DNA from: M3 sp045133615
GTDB lineage: Bacteria > Bacteroidota > Bacteroidia > Bacteroidales > Muribaculaceae
Direction of reading: 5' to 3'
Assembly (NCBI GenBank): GCA_045133615.1
Contig: JBGUUQ010000051.1
Coordinates: 1 to 64,000, forward strand
Length of the DNA: 64,000 nt
In this document: positions 33,622 to 43,081 of the stretch, in pieces
How the letters are laid out: the number at the start of each line of letters is the position of its first letter
Position numbering within the stretch: the stretch's first letter is position 1
Notes under the pieces: model-generated
What the model saw: only the letters and a program-made list of their open reading frames with translations
Told to the model about the DNA's origin: nothing
Database searches by the model: none
Made by a program: the position numbers and the translations under genes

Positions 33622-34983
33622 ATGAACGTAACATTGGACAAGACCGGTAATGTGAGCGGAATCCTCACCGTTTCGGTTGAAGAAAAGGACTACCAAGACA
33701 AAGTAAAAAATGACCTCAAAGAAATCGGCAAGCGTCACTCAATCCCCGGCTTCCGTCAAGGTCACGTTCCTTTTGGCGAATTGAATCGCCGTTTTGGCAA
33801 GCAAGTTACAAGCGACGTTATCAATCGTGAAGTATACGACGCTGTCACCGGTTATATCCGCGACAATAAACTCGCCATTCTCGGTGAGCCACTCCCCATC
33901 GAAGTTAAAGAGCTCGACCTTAAGAATCAAAAAGACTTTACTTTCCAATACGAAATCGGTCTCTCTCCCGAAATCAACGTTTCTGTAGACAAAGATCTCC
34001 AACTTCCTTACAACGAAATCGAAGTCTCTCAAGAAATGATTGACCAACAGAGCCAAAGCCTCCGCGAACGCTTCGGCGCTCAAGTTCCCGGCGAAGAATT
34101 CGAACCCAAAGCACTCGTAAAAGGTTCCCTCATGGAACTCAATGAAGATGGTTCGATTAAAGAAGGTGAAGATGCCATCCAAGTTGTAAGCGGCATTCTC
34201 GCTCCCATGTACTTCAAAAATGCCGAAGAAGCAGAAAAATTCAACGGCAAAAAAGTAGGAGACAAAGTTGTTTTCAACCCCGCTAACGCTTGGAATGGAA
34301 ACGCTGCTGAATTGGCATCGCTCCTCAACATCGACAAAGAAAAAGCAGCCAATGTCAAAGCCGATTTCGAACTTTCAATTGCCGAAATCATCGTTGTTAA
34401 ACTCGCCGACCTCAACGAAGAATTCTTCAAAAACGTATTCGGTGACGACAAAGTAAAGACCGAAGAAGAATACTACGCAGCCATCAAAGACATGATTGCA
34501 CGTCAATTGTCTGGAAACAGCGAATTTTTGTTCCGTAAAGATGCCGAAAAGATTCTCCTTGAAAAATACGGAGATGTCGAACTTCCCCAAGAATTCCTCA
34601 AAAAATGGCTTGTAGCTCGCAACGAAGGTCTTAATGCTGAAAACATCGACAGCGAATTTGAAAAGATGCTTCCCTCCCTCAAATGGCAACTCATCAAAGA
34701 ACGCATTGCCGCTCTCGCCGAGGTGAAAATCGAAGAAGCCGATGTTCTTGCTCACGCCAAAGCTATTGCAGCAAATCAATTTGCTCAATACGGCATGACC
34801 GGTATGGACGACGAAACCCTCACCACTTATGCAAAACGCATCCTCGAAGACAAAAACTATCGTCCCCATATCATCGAAGAAGTAGGCGACATCAAATTGT
34901 TCGATGCCATCAAGGCAAAAGCAACAATCAACACCACCACCGTTTCTCTCGACCAATTCAAAGAAATGGCCAATAACGCATAA
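33622..34983 (+). CDS. tig: Trigger factor (ribosome-associated chaperone)
   Basis: A 453-aa trigger factor. The N-terminal ribosome-binding domain has the signature GFRQGHVP (family GFRKGKVP) in KRHSIPGFRQGHVPFGELNRRFG. The middle FKBP-like part is poorly conserved, as usual in Bacteroidota. The C-terminal helical arms end ATINTTTVSLDQFKEMANNA. It greets nascent chains at the exit tunnel. It stands upstream of clpP-clpX, the classic tig-clpP-clpX order, but a strong terminator and a new promoter separate it from clpP. Confidence 0.93.
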   Translation: MNVTLDKTGNVSGILTVSVEEKDYQDKVKNDLKEIGKRHSIPGFRQGHVPFGELNRRFGKQVTSDVINREVYDAVTGYIRDNKLAILGEPLPIEVKELDLKNQKDFTFQYEIGLSPEINVSVDKDLQLPYNEIEVSQEMIDQQSQSLRERFGAQVPGEEFEPKALVKGSLMELNEDGSIKEGEDAIQVVSGILAPMYFKNAEEAEKFNGKKVGDKVVFNPANAWNGNAAELASLLNIDKEKAANVKADFELSIAEIIVVKLADLNEEFFKNVFGDDKVKTEEEYYAAIKDMIARQLSGNSEFLFRKDAEKILLEKYGDVELPQEFLKKWLVARNEGLNAENIDSEFEKMLPSLKWQLIKERIAALAEVKIEEADVLAHAKAIAANQFAQYGMTGMDDETLTTYAKRILEDKNYRPHIIEEVGDIKLFDAIKAKATINTTTVSLDQFKEMANNA

Positions 34984-35004
34984 TCCAAGCACCGATATAT
35001 ACAC

Positions 35005-35040
35005 AAAAGGGCGTTGACAAAATCAACGCCCTTTTATTTT
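35005..35040 (+). terminator. Terminator of tig
   Basis: Perfect 13-bp stem: aaaagggcgttga (35005-35017) with tcaacgccctttt (35023-35035), 5-nt loop caaaa, followed by ATTTT. Lies 21 nt after the tig stop. Confidence 0.9.
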
Positions 35041-35066
35041 GTCAAGAAAGTATTTATTCCACTTTT

Positions 35067-35097
35067 TTTGTGATATATGATTTTATTTGTATCTTTG
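35067..35097 (+). promoter_or_regulatory. Promoter of clpP-clpX
   Basis: TTTG (35067-35070), 19 nt, TAtcTTTG (35090-35097): perfect consensus. The clpP ATG follows 30 nt later. Confidence 0.8.
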
Positions 35098-35127
35098 ACT
35101 AAGTAAAACAAAAGGCATTACATATTT

Positions 35128-35802
35128 ATGAATAACGAATTCAGAAATTACGCAGTAAAGCATCTTGGGATGAATGGTCTCGCATTAGACCAATACACAT
35201 CATCCATCAACGCAAGTTACATTTCTCCCACCATCATCGAAGAGCGCCAACTCAACGTCGCACAAATGGACGTATTCTCTCGCCTCATGATGGACCGCAT
35301 CATATTCCTTGGGACAGATGTCAACGATTACTCAGCTAATGTAATACAAGCACAGCTCCTTTTCCTCGATCAGGCTGATCCCGGTAAAGACGTGTCCATC
35401 TATATCAATTCACCCGGCGGATCGGTTTACGCAGGTTTAGGCATCTACGACACCATGCAATATATCTCCAGCGACGTAGCCACTATTTGCACAGGCATCG
35501 CAGCATCTATGGCCGCCGTACTTTTGGTTGCCGGCGAAAAGGGCAAACGTTTCGCGTTAAAGCACTCTCGTGTCATGATTCATCAGCCCATGGGTGGAGC
35601 ACAAGGACAAGCATCCGACATCGAAATTACCGCTCGTGAAATCCAAAAACTCAAAAAAGAATTATACACAATCATTTCCGACCACTCCGGAGTTCCATTT
35701 GAAAAAGTCGAACGTGATTCCGACCGCGACTATTGGATGACAGCCGCCGAAGCAAAAGAATACGGAATGATTGACGACGTACTCATCAAGTCCAACCACT
35801 AA
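35128..35802 (+). CDS. clpP: ATP-dependent Clp protease proteolytic subunit
   Basis: A 224-aa ClpP serine peptidase. The catalytic Ser is in GIAASMAAVLLVAG and the His in HSRVMIHQPMGGAQGQASDIEI; the Asp lies in the following helix region. The N-terminal processed segment and IYINSPGGSVYAGLGIYDTMQ are typical. It forms the tetradecameric protease chamber fed by ClpX (next gene, 9 nt downstream) and probably by the ClpC encoded at 9462. Confidence 0.97.
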   Translation: MNNEFRNYAVKHLGMNGLALDQYTSSINASYISPTIIEERQLNVAQMDVFSRLMMDRIIFLGTDVNDYSANVIQAQLLFLDQADPGKDVSIYINSPGGSVYAGLGIYDTMQYISSDVATICTGIAASMAAVLLVAGEKGKRFALKHSRVMIHQPMGGAQGQASDIEITAREIQKLKKELYTIISDHSGVPFEKVERDSDRDYWMTAAEAKEYGMIDDVLIKSNH

Positions 35803-35811
35803 TCACCCGAT

Positions 35812-37062
35812 ATGGCAAAAAAAGAACAGCCTAAATGCGCATTTTGTGGTTGTCCGGCATCTGAAGTCGAAGTCATCATACCCGCACCCGACCAACATGC
35901 CTATATATGTTCCAACTGCGTTGAGAACATACATACCGCATTGAAGGATTTCCTCTCCGATACAAAACCCTCGTCAAAAAGCAACGAGAAAGACGATATT
36001 GACATCAACAATATCCCCAAACCCAAAGAAATCAACGAATTTCTTGACCGCTACGTTATCGGACAAGACAGTGCCAAGAAATATCTCTCCGTATCTGTCT
36101 ACAACCACTATAAACGCATCGCACAACACGACGACAACGATGATGTTGATATCGAAAAAAGCAACATCATTCTCGTCGGACCTACCGGAACAGGCAAAAC
36201 CCTCTTGGCAAAAACAATCGCCAAATTGCTCAACGTCCCGTTCACAATAGTCGATGCCACAGTACTCACCGAAGCCGGATATGTAGGCGAAGACATCGAA
36301 AGCCTGTTGACTCGACTTCTCCAAGCATCCGATTACAACGTAGAGCAAGCCGAGCGAGGCATCGTATTCATCGATGAAATCGATAAAATCGCCCGAAAAG
36401 GCGACAACCCGTCGATTACTCGCGATGTAAGTGGCGAAGGTGTTCAACAAGGGCTCTTGAAGCTCCTTGAAGGCTCCATCGTAAACGTACCGCCACAAGG
36501 CGGCCGCAAACATCCGGAGCAAAAGATGATACCCGTCAACACCAAAAACATTCTCTTCATCTGCGGAGGAGCGTTCGATGGCATAGAACGGAAAATCGCC
36601 CAGCGACTTAACACCCACGTGGTCGGCTATAACACCGACACCGCAAAGCAAAGCATCAAGCGCGACAACTATCTCCAATATGTAGCACCGCAAGACCTCA
36701 AATCATTTGGTCTCATCCCCGAGATTATCGGACGCTTGCCCATATTGACCCACCTCGACCCATTGGATCGAAGTGCATTGCGCCGTGTTTTGACCGAGCC
36801 GAAGAACGCAATCGTTCGACAATACGAAAAACTTTTCGCTATCGACGGCGTGAAATTGACATTCACCGACGAAGCTCTCGACCTCATTGTCGACAAAGCC
36901 ATCGAATACAAATTAGGTGCTCGCGGTCTTCGTTCCATTGTAGAGTCAATTATGGTAGATGCAATGTACGACGTTCCGTCTACCGACATCAAAGAGTTCG
37001 AGGTGACAAAAGATTATGCCCTCGAAAAGTTGCGCAAAGCCAATTTTGAACTCAATTCATAG
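35812..37062 (+). CDS. clpX: ATP-dependent Clp protease ATP-binding subunit ClpX
   Basis: A 416-aa AAA+ unfoldase. The N-terminal zinc-binding domain has CAFCGCPASE...YICSNCVENIH (four Cys). AAA module: Walker A GPTGTGKT, pore-1 loop region TEAGYVGEDIESLL, Walker B GIVFIDEIDKIA, sensor ILFICGGAFDGIE, and GARGLRSIVESIM at the C-terminus. It unfolds tagged substrates and passes them to ClpP. Gap to clpP is 9 nt, so they are co-transcribed. Confidence 0.97.
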   Translation: MAKKEQPKCAFCGCPASEVEVIIPAPDQHAYICSNCVENIHTALKDFLSDTKPSSKSNEKDDIDINNIPKPKEINEFLDRYVIGQDSAKKYLSVSVYNHYKRIAQHDDNDDVDIEKSNIILVGPTGTGKTLLAKTIAKLLNVPFTIVDATVLTEAGYVGEDIESLLTRLLQASDYNVEQAERGIVFIDEIDKIARKGDNPSITRDVSGEGVQQGLLKLLEGSIVNVPPQGGRKHPEQKMIPVNTKNILFICGGAFDGIERKIAQRLNTHVVGYNTDTAKQSIKRDNYLQYVAPQDLKSFGLIPEIIGRLPILTHLDPLDRSALRRVLTEPKNAIVRQYEKLFAIDGVKLTFTDEALDLIVDKAIEYKLGARGLRSIVESIMVDAMYDVPSTDIKEFEVTKDYALEKLRKANFELNS

Positions 37063-37107
37063 ACAATTCTCTAAATTTGATTGATACCAACATAAAATTC
37101 TAAAGCC

Positions 37108-39288
37108 ATGGTAACCAGGACAGAACTAACCGAAGAGCTAAAAAAGCACTTTGGATTCGACACTTTCAAAGGCAATCAGGAAGCCATCATTACCAATCTG
37201 CTCAATGGTAATGACTCTTTCGTATTGATGCCTACCGGAGGAGGAAAATCGCTCTGCTACCAGTTGCCGTCGCTACTGATGGAAGGGACTGCCATTGTCA
37301 TATCTCCGCTCATCGCTTTGATGAAAAATCAAGTCGATGCAATGAGAAATTTCAGTGAAGACGACAATGTTGCCCACTTCCTCAATTCATCACTCAACAA
37401 AGCGGCTATCGATCAAGTGAAAAGTGATATTGTCGCCGGTAAGACAAAACTGCTTTACGTAGCACCTGAATCACTTACAAAAGAAGAAAATATTGAATTT
37501 TTAAAAACAGTTTCTATATCATTCTACGCCGTTGATGAAGCACATTGCATCTCGGAATGGGGACACGACTTCCGTCCGGAATACCGTCGCATCCGCCCCA
37601 TTATCAACGAAATCGGCAAACGTCCCGTTATTGCGTTGACAGCCACCGCCACTCCTAAGGTCCAACACGATATACAAAAAAACTTAGGAATGACCGACGC
37701 TGCCGTGTTCAAGTCTTCATTCAACCGAGCCAACCTGTATTACGAAGTACGTCCGAAAACTCAAAATATCGATCGCGACATCATCAAATATATTAAAAAT
37801 CAAGAAGGAAAATCAGGCATCATATATTGTCTCAGCAGGAAAAAAGTTGAAGAACTTGCCGAACTGTTGCAAGTCAACAACATAAAAGCCTTGCCATATC
37901 ATGCCGGCATGGACGGAGTCACTCGCTCCGAAAATCAAGATGCCTTCCTCCTTGAAAAAGTCGATGTAATTGTTGCCACCATTGCATTCGGAATGGGTAT
38001 CGACAAGCCCGATGTCAGATTTGTAATTCACTACGATATCCCCAAATCACTCGAAGGCTACTATCAAGAGACCGGTAGAGCCGGACGTGATGGGGGAGAA
38101 GGTCAATGCATCACATTCTATTCAAACAAAGACCTGCAAAAAATGGAAAAATTCATGCAAGGCAAGCCTATTGCCGAGCAAGAAATCGGTAAGCAACTTC
38201 TTATCGAAACCGCCTCCTATGCAGAGTCGTCCGTTTGCCGACGCAAGACCCTCTTGCACTATTTTGGTGAAGAGTTCCATTCGGACAATTGCGGAAACTG
38301 TGACAATTGTTTAAACCCCAAGAAACAAGTGGAAGCAAAAGACGAATTATGCGCCGTGATTGAAACCGTCACCGCACTGAAAGAAAAATTCAAAGCCGAC
38401 TACATTATCGACATCATGATGGGTAAAGCCACCAACGATGTCAAATCCTACCGTCACGATGAATTAGACGTATTCGGTTGCACCGAAAGTAGCGACCGAC
38501 GTCTCCTCAATGCAGTTATCCGACAAGCCATTATTGCCGGATATATTGACCGTGACATCGAAAATTACGGAACAATTAAAGTTACCGATAAAGGCAAGAA
38601 TTATCTCAAAAAACCTATTTCATTTAAAATTGTTGAGGACAACGACTTCAACGAAGACGAAGAGGAAATCGTTGTCAAGAGCGGAGCCTCTTGCGCTGTC
38701 GACCCCGAACTCTATTCAATACTCAAAGACCTGCGCAAAAAGTTGGCTAAAAAATTGGAATTACCACCATACGTAATATTCCAAGACCCGTCTCTCGAAG
38801 CAATGGCAACCACCTATCCGATAAATATCGAAGAATTGCAGAACATTCCGGGTGTGGGAGCCGGCAAAGCAAAACGATACGGTGAAGAATTTGTCAAAGT
38901 CATCAAGACTCACGTCGATGAAAACGAAATCGAACGTCCCGAAGACCTCCGAGTTCGCAGCGTTGCAAACAAAAGCAAGCTTAAAATTTCAATAATCCAA
39001 GGCATCGACCGAAAGATTGCACTCGACGAACTCGCCGAATCAAAAGGCCTTGATTTTGCCGAACTGCTCGATGAAATAGAAGCCATTGTATATTCCGGCA
39101 CAAAAATCAACATCGACTACTTCCTCGATGAAATAATGGACGAAGACCACCAAGAAGATATTTTCGACTACTTCAAAGAAAGCGAAAGCGACGACCTCGA
39201 AGCCGCAATTTCTGAATTGGGAAGAGAGTGTAGCGAAGAAGAAATCCGACTCGTCCGCATTAAATTCCTATCCGAAATGGGCAACTAA
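37108..39288 (+). CDS. recQ: ATP-dependent DNA helicase RecQ
   Basis: A 726-aa RecQ. Helicase motifs: MPTGGGKSLCYQLP (Walker A), AVDEAHCISEWGHDFRPEY (DEAH plus aromatic loop), ALTATATP, IAFGMGIDKPDVRFVIHYD, YYQETGRAGRDGGEG. The RQC zinc site is CRRKTLLHYFGE...CGNCDNCL. An HRDC domain sits at about 530-610 (LRKKLAKKLELPPYVIFQDPSLEAMATTYP; IPGVGAGKAKRYGEEF), followed by an acidic C-terminal extension of about 100 residues found in Bacteroidota RecQ. It works in recombination and fork repair. 45 nt after clpX. Confidence 0.96.
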   Translation: MVTRTELTEELKKHFGFDTFKGNQEAIITNLLNGNDSFVLMPTGGGKSLCYQLPSLLMEGTAIVISPLIALMKNQVDAMRNFSEDDNVAHFLNSSLNKAAIDQVKSDIVAGKTKLLYVAPESLTKEENIEFLKTVSISFYAVDEAHCISEWGHDFRPEYRRIRPIINEIGKRPVIALTATATPKVQHDIQKNLGMTDAAVFKSSFNRANLYYEVRPKTQNIDRDIIKYIKNQEGKSGIIYCLSRKKVEELAELLQVNNIKALPYHAGMDGVTRSENQDAFLLEKVDVIVATIAFGMGIDKPDVRFVIHYDIPKSLEGYYQETGRAGRDGGEGQCITFYSNKDLQKMEKFMQGKPIAEQEIGKQLLIETASYAESSVCRRKTLLHYFGEEFHSDNCGNCDNCLNPKKQVEAKDELCAVIETVTALKEKFKADYIIDIMMGKATNDVKSYRHDELDVFGCTESSDRRLLNAVIRQAIIAGYIDRDIENYGTIKVTDKGKNYLKKPISFKIVEDNDFNEDEEEIVVKSGASCAVDPELYSILKDLRKKLAKKLELPPYVIFQDPSLEAMATTYPINIEELQNIPGVGAGKAKRYGEEFVKVIKTHVDENEIERPEDLRVRSVANKSKLKISIIQGIDRKIALDELAESKGLDFAELLDEIEAIVYSGTKINIDYFLDEIMDEDHQEDIFDYFKESESDDLEAAISELGRECSEEEIRLVRIKFLSEMGN

Positions 39289-39314
39289 AAAAACAATCCA
39301 CCATTTCCATACTT

Positions 39315-39350
39315 GGAGCGACAGCATATTACAATTCTGTCGCTCCTTTT
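39315..39350 (+). terminator. Terminator after recQ
   Basis: Perfect 10-bp stem ggagcgacag (39315-39324) / ctgtcgctcc (39337-39346), 12-nt loop, followed by TTTTC. 27 nt after the recQ stop. Confidence 0.8.
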
Positions 39351-39433
39351 CATTTCATACTTATAATTTGCGCATAATTTTTCGCCATTCATAACAAAAA
39401 GCCAATAAAAACCGCAATTTACATACATTTTTG

Positions 39434-39464
39434 TTGCTCCTTTAATCGTTTATTCCTATCTTTG
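39434..39464 (+). promoter_or_regulatory. Promoter of the purU-his operon
   Basis: TTGC (39434-39437), 19 nt, TAtcTTTG (39457-39464), 23 nt before the GTG start of purU. Confidence 0.8.
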
Positions 39465-39486
39465 CATTTCAAAATACAATTTTAAG

Positions 39487-40356
39487 GTGGAAAAGAATAA
39501 TAAAAATACAGCAGTGTTATGTATGCACTGCCCCGACCAACCAGGTATTATCGCTGTAATTACCGAATTTATTACGACCAATCAAGGTAACATCGAATAC
39601 CTCGACCAATATGTCGATAAAGTAAACGGCATATTCTATATGAGAGTGGAGTGGGATCTCGACAACTTCATCATTCCCGCAGAGAAAATCAGCGACTATT
39701 TCCAGACCCTTTACGGTCAACGCTACCAACTGACCTATAAACTCAGCTTCACTAGCCACCGTCAGCGCATGGCCATATTCGTATCAAAGATGTCCCACTG
39801 TCTTTACGACATCCTTGCACGATACACCGCCGGAGAGTGGGACGTCGAAATCCCCGTCATCATAAGCAATCATCCCGACTTGGCTTTTGTCGCCGAGCAA
39901 TTCAATATCCCATATGAAATTATTCCGGTCAATCGCGACAACAAAGCCGAAATGGAGCAACGCGAGTTTGAGATACTCGATCGCTACAACATCGACTTTA
40001 TAGTCCTTGCGCGATACATGCAAGTCCTTTCCGAAGACTTCATCAATCGATATCCCAACCGCATCATCAACATCCACCACTCATTCCTCCCCGCATTCGT
40101 CGGAGCCAAACCTTATCACAAAGCCTACGAACGCGGTGTGAAGCTCATTGGTGCCACAAGTCACTACGTGACCACCGAACTCGATGCCGGTCCCATCATC
40201 GAGCAAGACATCGTGCGTATCACCCATAAAGATACCATCGACGACCTTGTAAAAAAAGGACGCGACCTCGAAAAGATTGTCCTCTCTCGCGCCGTTGAAA
40301 AGCATATTCAACGCAAAATTCTCACTTATAAAAACAAAACCGTAGTATTCAGCTAA
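39487..40356 (+). CDS. purU: Formyltetrahydrofolate deformylase
   Basis: A 289-aa PurU that begins with GTG at 39487; no in-frame ATG precedes the conserved start, and the promoter fits. An N-terminal ACT domain (VLCMHCPDQPGIIAVITEFITTNQGNIEYLDQYVD) is followed by a formyltransferase-fold catalytic domain with IPVIISNHPDLAFVAEQF, VLARYMQVLSEDF, NIHHSFLPAFVGAKPYHKAYERGVKLIGATSHYV and DAGPIIEQD. It hydrolyses 10-formyl-THF to formate and THF. It is 7 nt upstream of hisH, which joins one-carbon supply to histidine/purine cross-talk (AICAR released by HisF feeds purine synthesis). Confidence 0.95.
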   Translation: MEKNNKNTAVLCMHCPDQPGIIAVITEFITTNQGNIEYLDQYVDKVNGIFYMRVEWDLDNFIIPAEKISDYFQTLYGQRYQLTYKLSFTSHRQRMAIFVSKMSHCLYDILARYTAGEWDVEIPVIISNHPDLAFVAEQFNIPYEIIPVNRDNKAEMEQREFEILDRYNIDFIVLARYMQVLSEDFINRYPNRIINIHHSFLPAFVGAKPYHKAYERGVKLIGATSHYVTTELDAGPIIEQDIVRITHKDTIDDLVKKGRDLEKIVLSRAVEKHIQRKILTYKNKTVVFS

Positions 40357-40363
40357 TTAAGCT

Positions 40364-40954
40364 ATGAAAATAGCTATTATCAAATATAACGCAGGAAATA
40401 TCTTTTCCGTTGAGTGCGCGCTGAAACGCCTCGGATTGCAGGCCGAAATCACCGACAATCCCGACATTATCCGTGCCGCCGATCGTGTGATATTTCCCGG
40501 AGTAGGGGAGGCCGGTTCAGCCATGACCTACTTGCGCAGTCACCGCCTTGATTCACTCATAAAAAGTCTCACACAGCCCGTTCTCGGTATCTGTATCGGA
40601 CAACAGTTGCTTTGCGCCCATTCAGAAGAAGGAGACACCGATTGTCTTGGCATATTCGATACCGACGTTCGCCGATTCAACGCCCCCTCACCTGAGTTTA
40701 AAATACCTCACATGGGGTGGGACACATTGGTCGACATCAAAGACGACTTCATACCGCGTGAATTAGACGGAAAATACGTTTATTATGTCCACAGCTACTA
40801 CGTACCGGTCAATCCGGCCACCGTGGCTACAACCGATTATATCGTACCATTTAGTGCAGCTCTCCACAAAGACAACTTTTACGCCACCCAATTTCACCCC
40901 GAAAAGAGTGGAGATATTGGAGAACTGATTCTCAAACGATTCATACAACTATGA
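40364..40954 (+). CDS. hisH: Imidazole glycerol phosphate synthase, glutaminase subunit
   Basis: A 196-aa class I glutamine amidotransferase. Catalytic Cys in VLGICIGQQLLC, His and Glu in ATQFHPEKSGDIG. It supplies ammonia to HisF for the synthesis of imidazole glycerol phosphate and AICAR. MKIAIIKYNAGNIFSVECAL is the family N-terminus. Its stop overlaps the hisA start by 4 nt. Confidence 0.97.
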   Translation: MKIAIIKYNAGNIFSVECALKRLGLQAEITDNPDIIRAADRVIFPGVGEAGSAMTYLRSHRLDSLIKSLTQPVLGICIGQQLLCAHSEEGDTDCLGIFDTDVRRFNAPSPEFKIPHMGWDTLVDIKDDFIPRELDGKYVYYVHSYYVPVNPATVATTDYIVPFSAALHKDNFYATQFHPEKSGDIGELILKRFIQL

Positions 40955-41679
40955 TAGATATAATTCCAGCCATCGACATCATCGACGGCAAATGTGTCCG
41001 TCTCACACGTGGCGACTACGATTGCAAGACCGTCTATGGCGAAAATCCGCTTGAAATAGCACGACGTTTTGAAGACGTAGGGTGCCGCCGACTCCATCTC
41101 GTTGACCTCGACGGAGCCAAATCGCATCATATCGTCAATTACAAAGTACTCGAACAGATTGCCGGTTCCACCCAACTCATTATCGACTTCGGAGGTGGGC
41201 TCAAAAGCGACGAAGATTTGCACATCGCCTTTGAAAGCGGAGCTGCAATGATTACCGGAGGTAGCATTGCCGTAAAAGACCCCGACACCATGCTCCATTG
41301 GATTTCAACCTACGGAGCCGACCGAATCATCCTCGGGGCCGACACTCGCAACGGCAAAATATCCACTTCAGGGTGGACTGCCGACAGCGATCTCGACATA
41401 ATTCCGTTCATCGAATCCTATGTCTCCAAAGGAATCCGACAAGTCATATCGACCGACATCAACGTCGACGGCACACTGTCAGGACCATCGATCGACCTCT
41501 ACACCCGCATTGCCGATGCCATTCCCGATGTTCACATCATAGCAAGTGGAGGAGTAAGCTCCATCGCCGACATCGAGCATCTCGACCAAGCGTCAATCCC
41601 CGCAGTGATTGTCGGAAAAGCCATCTACGAAGGTCGCATTTCCCTCAACGACATTTCCCGAATCAACCTCAACCGATAA
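40951..41679 (+). CDS. hisA: ProFAR isomerase
   Basis: A 242-aa TIM-barrel enzyme, 1-(5-phosphoribosyl)-5-[(phosphoribosylamino)methylideneamino]imidazole-4-carboxamide isomerase. Motifs: IPAIDIIDGKCVRLTRGDY (catalytic Asp), FGGGLKSDEDLHIAFESGA, ISTDINVDGTLSGPSIDLY (second Asp), IIASGGVSSIADI. It acts between HisI and HisHF. Overlaps hisH by 4 nt; hisF starts 6 nt after. Confidence 0.97.
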   Translation: MIDIIPAIDIIDGKCVRLTRGDYDCKTVYGENPLEIARRFEDVGCRRLHLVDLDGAKSHHIVNYKVLEQIAGSTQLIIDFGGGLKSDEDLHIAFESGAAMITGGSIAVKDPDTMLHWISTYGADRIILGADTRNGKISTSGWTADSDLDIIPFIESYVSKGIRQVISTDINVDGTLSGPSIDLYTRIADAIPDVHIIASGGVSSIADIEHLDQASIPAVIVGKAIYEGRISLNDISRINLNR

Positions 41680-41685
41680 CTGCCT

Positions 41686-42441
41686 ATGCTTGCCAAACGT
41701 ATCATACCGTGTCTCGACGTAAAAGATGGCACCACTGTAAAAGGTGTCAACTTTGTCAACTTCCGCGATGCCGGCGACCCCGTTGCCCTCGGCAAGAAAT
41801 ATAGCGAAGATGGAGCCGACGAACTCGTCTACCTCGACATCACCGCATCCCACGAAGGCCGAAAAACATTCATCGACCTCGTTCGCCGCGTTGCCGAAAA
41901 CGTAAGCATCCCATTCACAGTCGGTGGAGGCATAAACCAAGTCGAAGACGTCGAGAAACTCCTCAACGCCGGAGCCGACAAAATATCCATCAACTCGTCA
42001 GCCCTCCGAAATCCCGACTTAATCGACGGTATAGCCCGACGATTCGGCAATCAAGTATGCGTCACCGCTATCGACGCACGCTTCGACAACGGAGAATGGA
42101 TTTGTTACGTAAACGGAGGTCGCATCCCCACCGAGCGCCGTCTTTTCGACTGGGCACACGAAGCCCAGGAACGCGGAGCGGGTGAAATCCTCTTCACCAG
42201 CATGAACCACGACGGCGTAAAGCAAGGCTTCGCTTGCGAAGCCCTTGCCCGGCTTCACGACATCCTTAGCATCCCCGTCATCGCATCCGGTGGAGCAGGG
42301 GACTACTCTCATTTCCACGACGTATTCACACAAGGAAAAGCCGATGCCGCATTAGCCGCAAGCATATTCCACTTCAACGAAATTCCAATCAGCGACCTAA
42401 AACAATATCTCCACAGTCGCAATATCGATATACGCTTATAA
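41686..42441 (+). CDS. hisF: Imidazole glycerol phosphate synthase, cyclase subunit
   Basis: A 251-aa TIM barrel, half-barrel homologous to HisA. Catalytic Asp residues lie in IIPCLDVKDGTTVKGVNFVN and ILFTSMNHDGVKQGF; phosphate sites in TVGGGINQVEDVEKLLNAGADKISINS and VIASGGAGDYSHFHDVF. It closes the imidazole ring with ammonia from HisH. The middle of the histidine pathway only is encoded here: hisG, D, C and B are not in the window. Confidence 0.97.
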   Translation: MLAKRIIPCLDVKDGTTVKGVNFVNFRDAGDPVALGKKYSEDGADELVYLDITASHEGRKTFIDLVRRVAENVSIPFTVGGGINQVEDVEKLLNAGADKISINSSALRNPDLIDGIARRFGNQVCVTAIDARFDNGEWICYVNGGRIPTERRLFDWAHEAQERGAGEILFTSMNHDGVKQGFACEALARLHDILSIPVIASGGAGDYSHFHDVFTQGKADAALAASIFHFNEIPISDLKQYLHSRNIDIRL

Positions 42442-42454
42442 AAACCATCTCAAT

Positions 42455-43051
42455 ATGAATATAGATTTCAACAAAATGGACGGATTGGTTCCCGCCATTA
42501 TTCAAGATGCACGCACCAAAAACGTGCTCATGCTCGGTTTCATGAACGAAGAAGCCTACAACAAGACTCTCGAACTTGGGAAAGTGACATTCTTCAGCCG
42601 CACCAAAAATCGTCTTTGGACCAAAGGCGAAGAAAGCGGAAACTTCCTCAACGTCGTTTCCATCGCTGAAGATTGCGACCACGATACACTCCTCATCAAA
42701 GTAAACCCCGTTGGTCCCGTTTGCCACACCGGCACCGACACCTGCTGGGGCGAATCAAACAACTGGGGCGTTGAATTCTTCCGTTACCTGCAAGACTTCA
42801 TCCAACGCCGCCACGACGAAATGCCCGAAGGATCCTACACCACATCTCTCTTCCAAAAAGGCATCAACCGCATGGCGCAGAAAGTAGGAGAAGAAGCCGT
42901 AGAGACAGTCATCGAAGCCACCAACGGCACCGACGACCGACTCATCTACGAAGCATCCGACCTCATCTATCACCTCATCGTGCTCCTCACATCCAAAGGT
43001 CACCGCATCGAAGAGCTCGCCGAAGAACTCGTAAAGCGTCACAAAGAATAA
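42455..43051 (+). CDS. hisI: Bifunctional phosphoribosyl-AMP cyclohydrolase / phosphoribosyl-ATP pyrophosphatase
   Basis: A 198-aa HisIE fusion. The N-terminal HisI half (1-115) has QDARTKNVLMLGFMNEEAYNKTLELGKVTFFSRTKNRLWTKGEESGN and the metal-binding DCDHDTLLIKVNP, GPVCHTGTDTCW. The C-terminal HisE half has KGINRMAQKVGEEAVETVIEA and LIYEASDLIYHLIVLL, the MazG-like Glu/Asp metal site. It does steps 2 and 3 of histidine synthesis. Last gene of the his cluster; 30 nt before the ftsE-like gene. Confidence 0.97.
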   Translation: MNIDFNKMDGLVPAIIQDARTKNVLMLGFMNEEAYNKTLELGKVTFFSRTKNRLWTKGEESGNFLNVVSIAEDCDHDTLLIKVNPVGPVCHTGTDTCWGESNNWGVEFFRYLQDFIQRRHDEMPEGSYTTSLFQKGINRMAQKVGEEAVETVIEATNGTDDRLIYEASDLIYHLIVLLTSKGHRIEELAEELVKRHKE

Positions 43052-43081
43052 TACCCATCCACCATCGAAATACCTGAAATC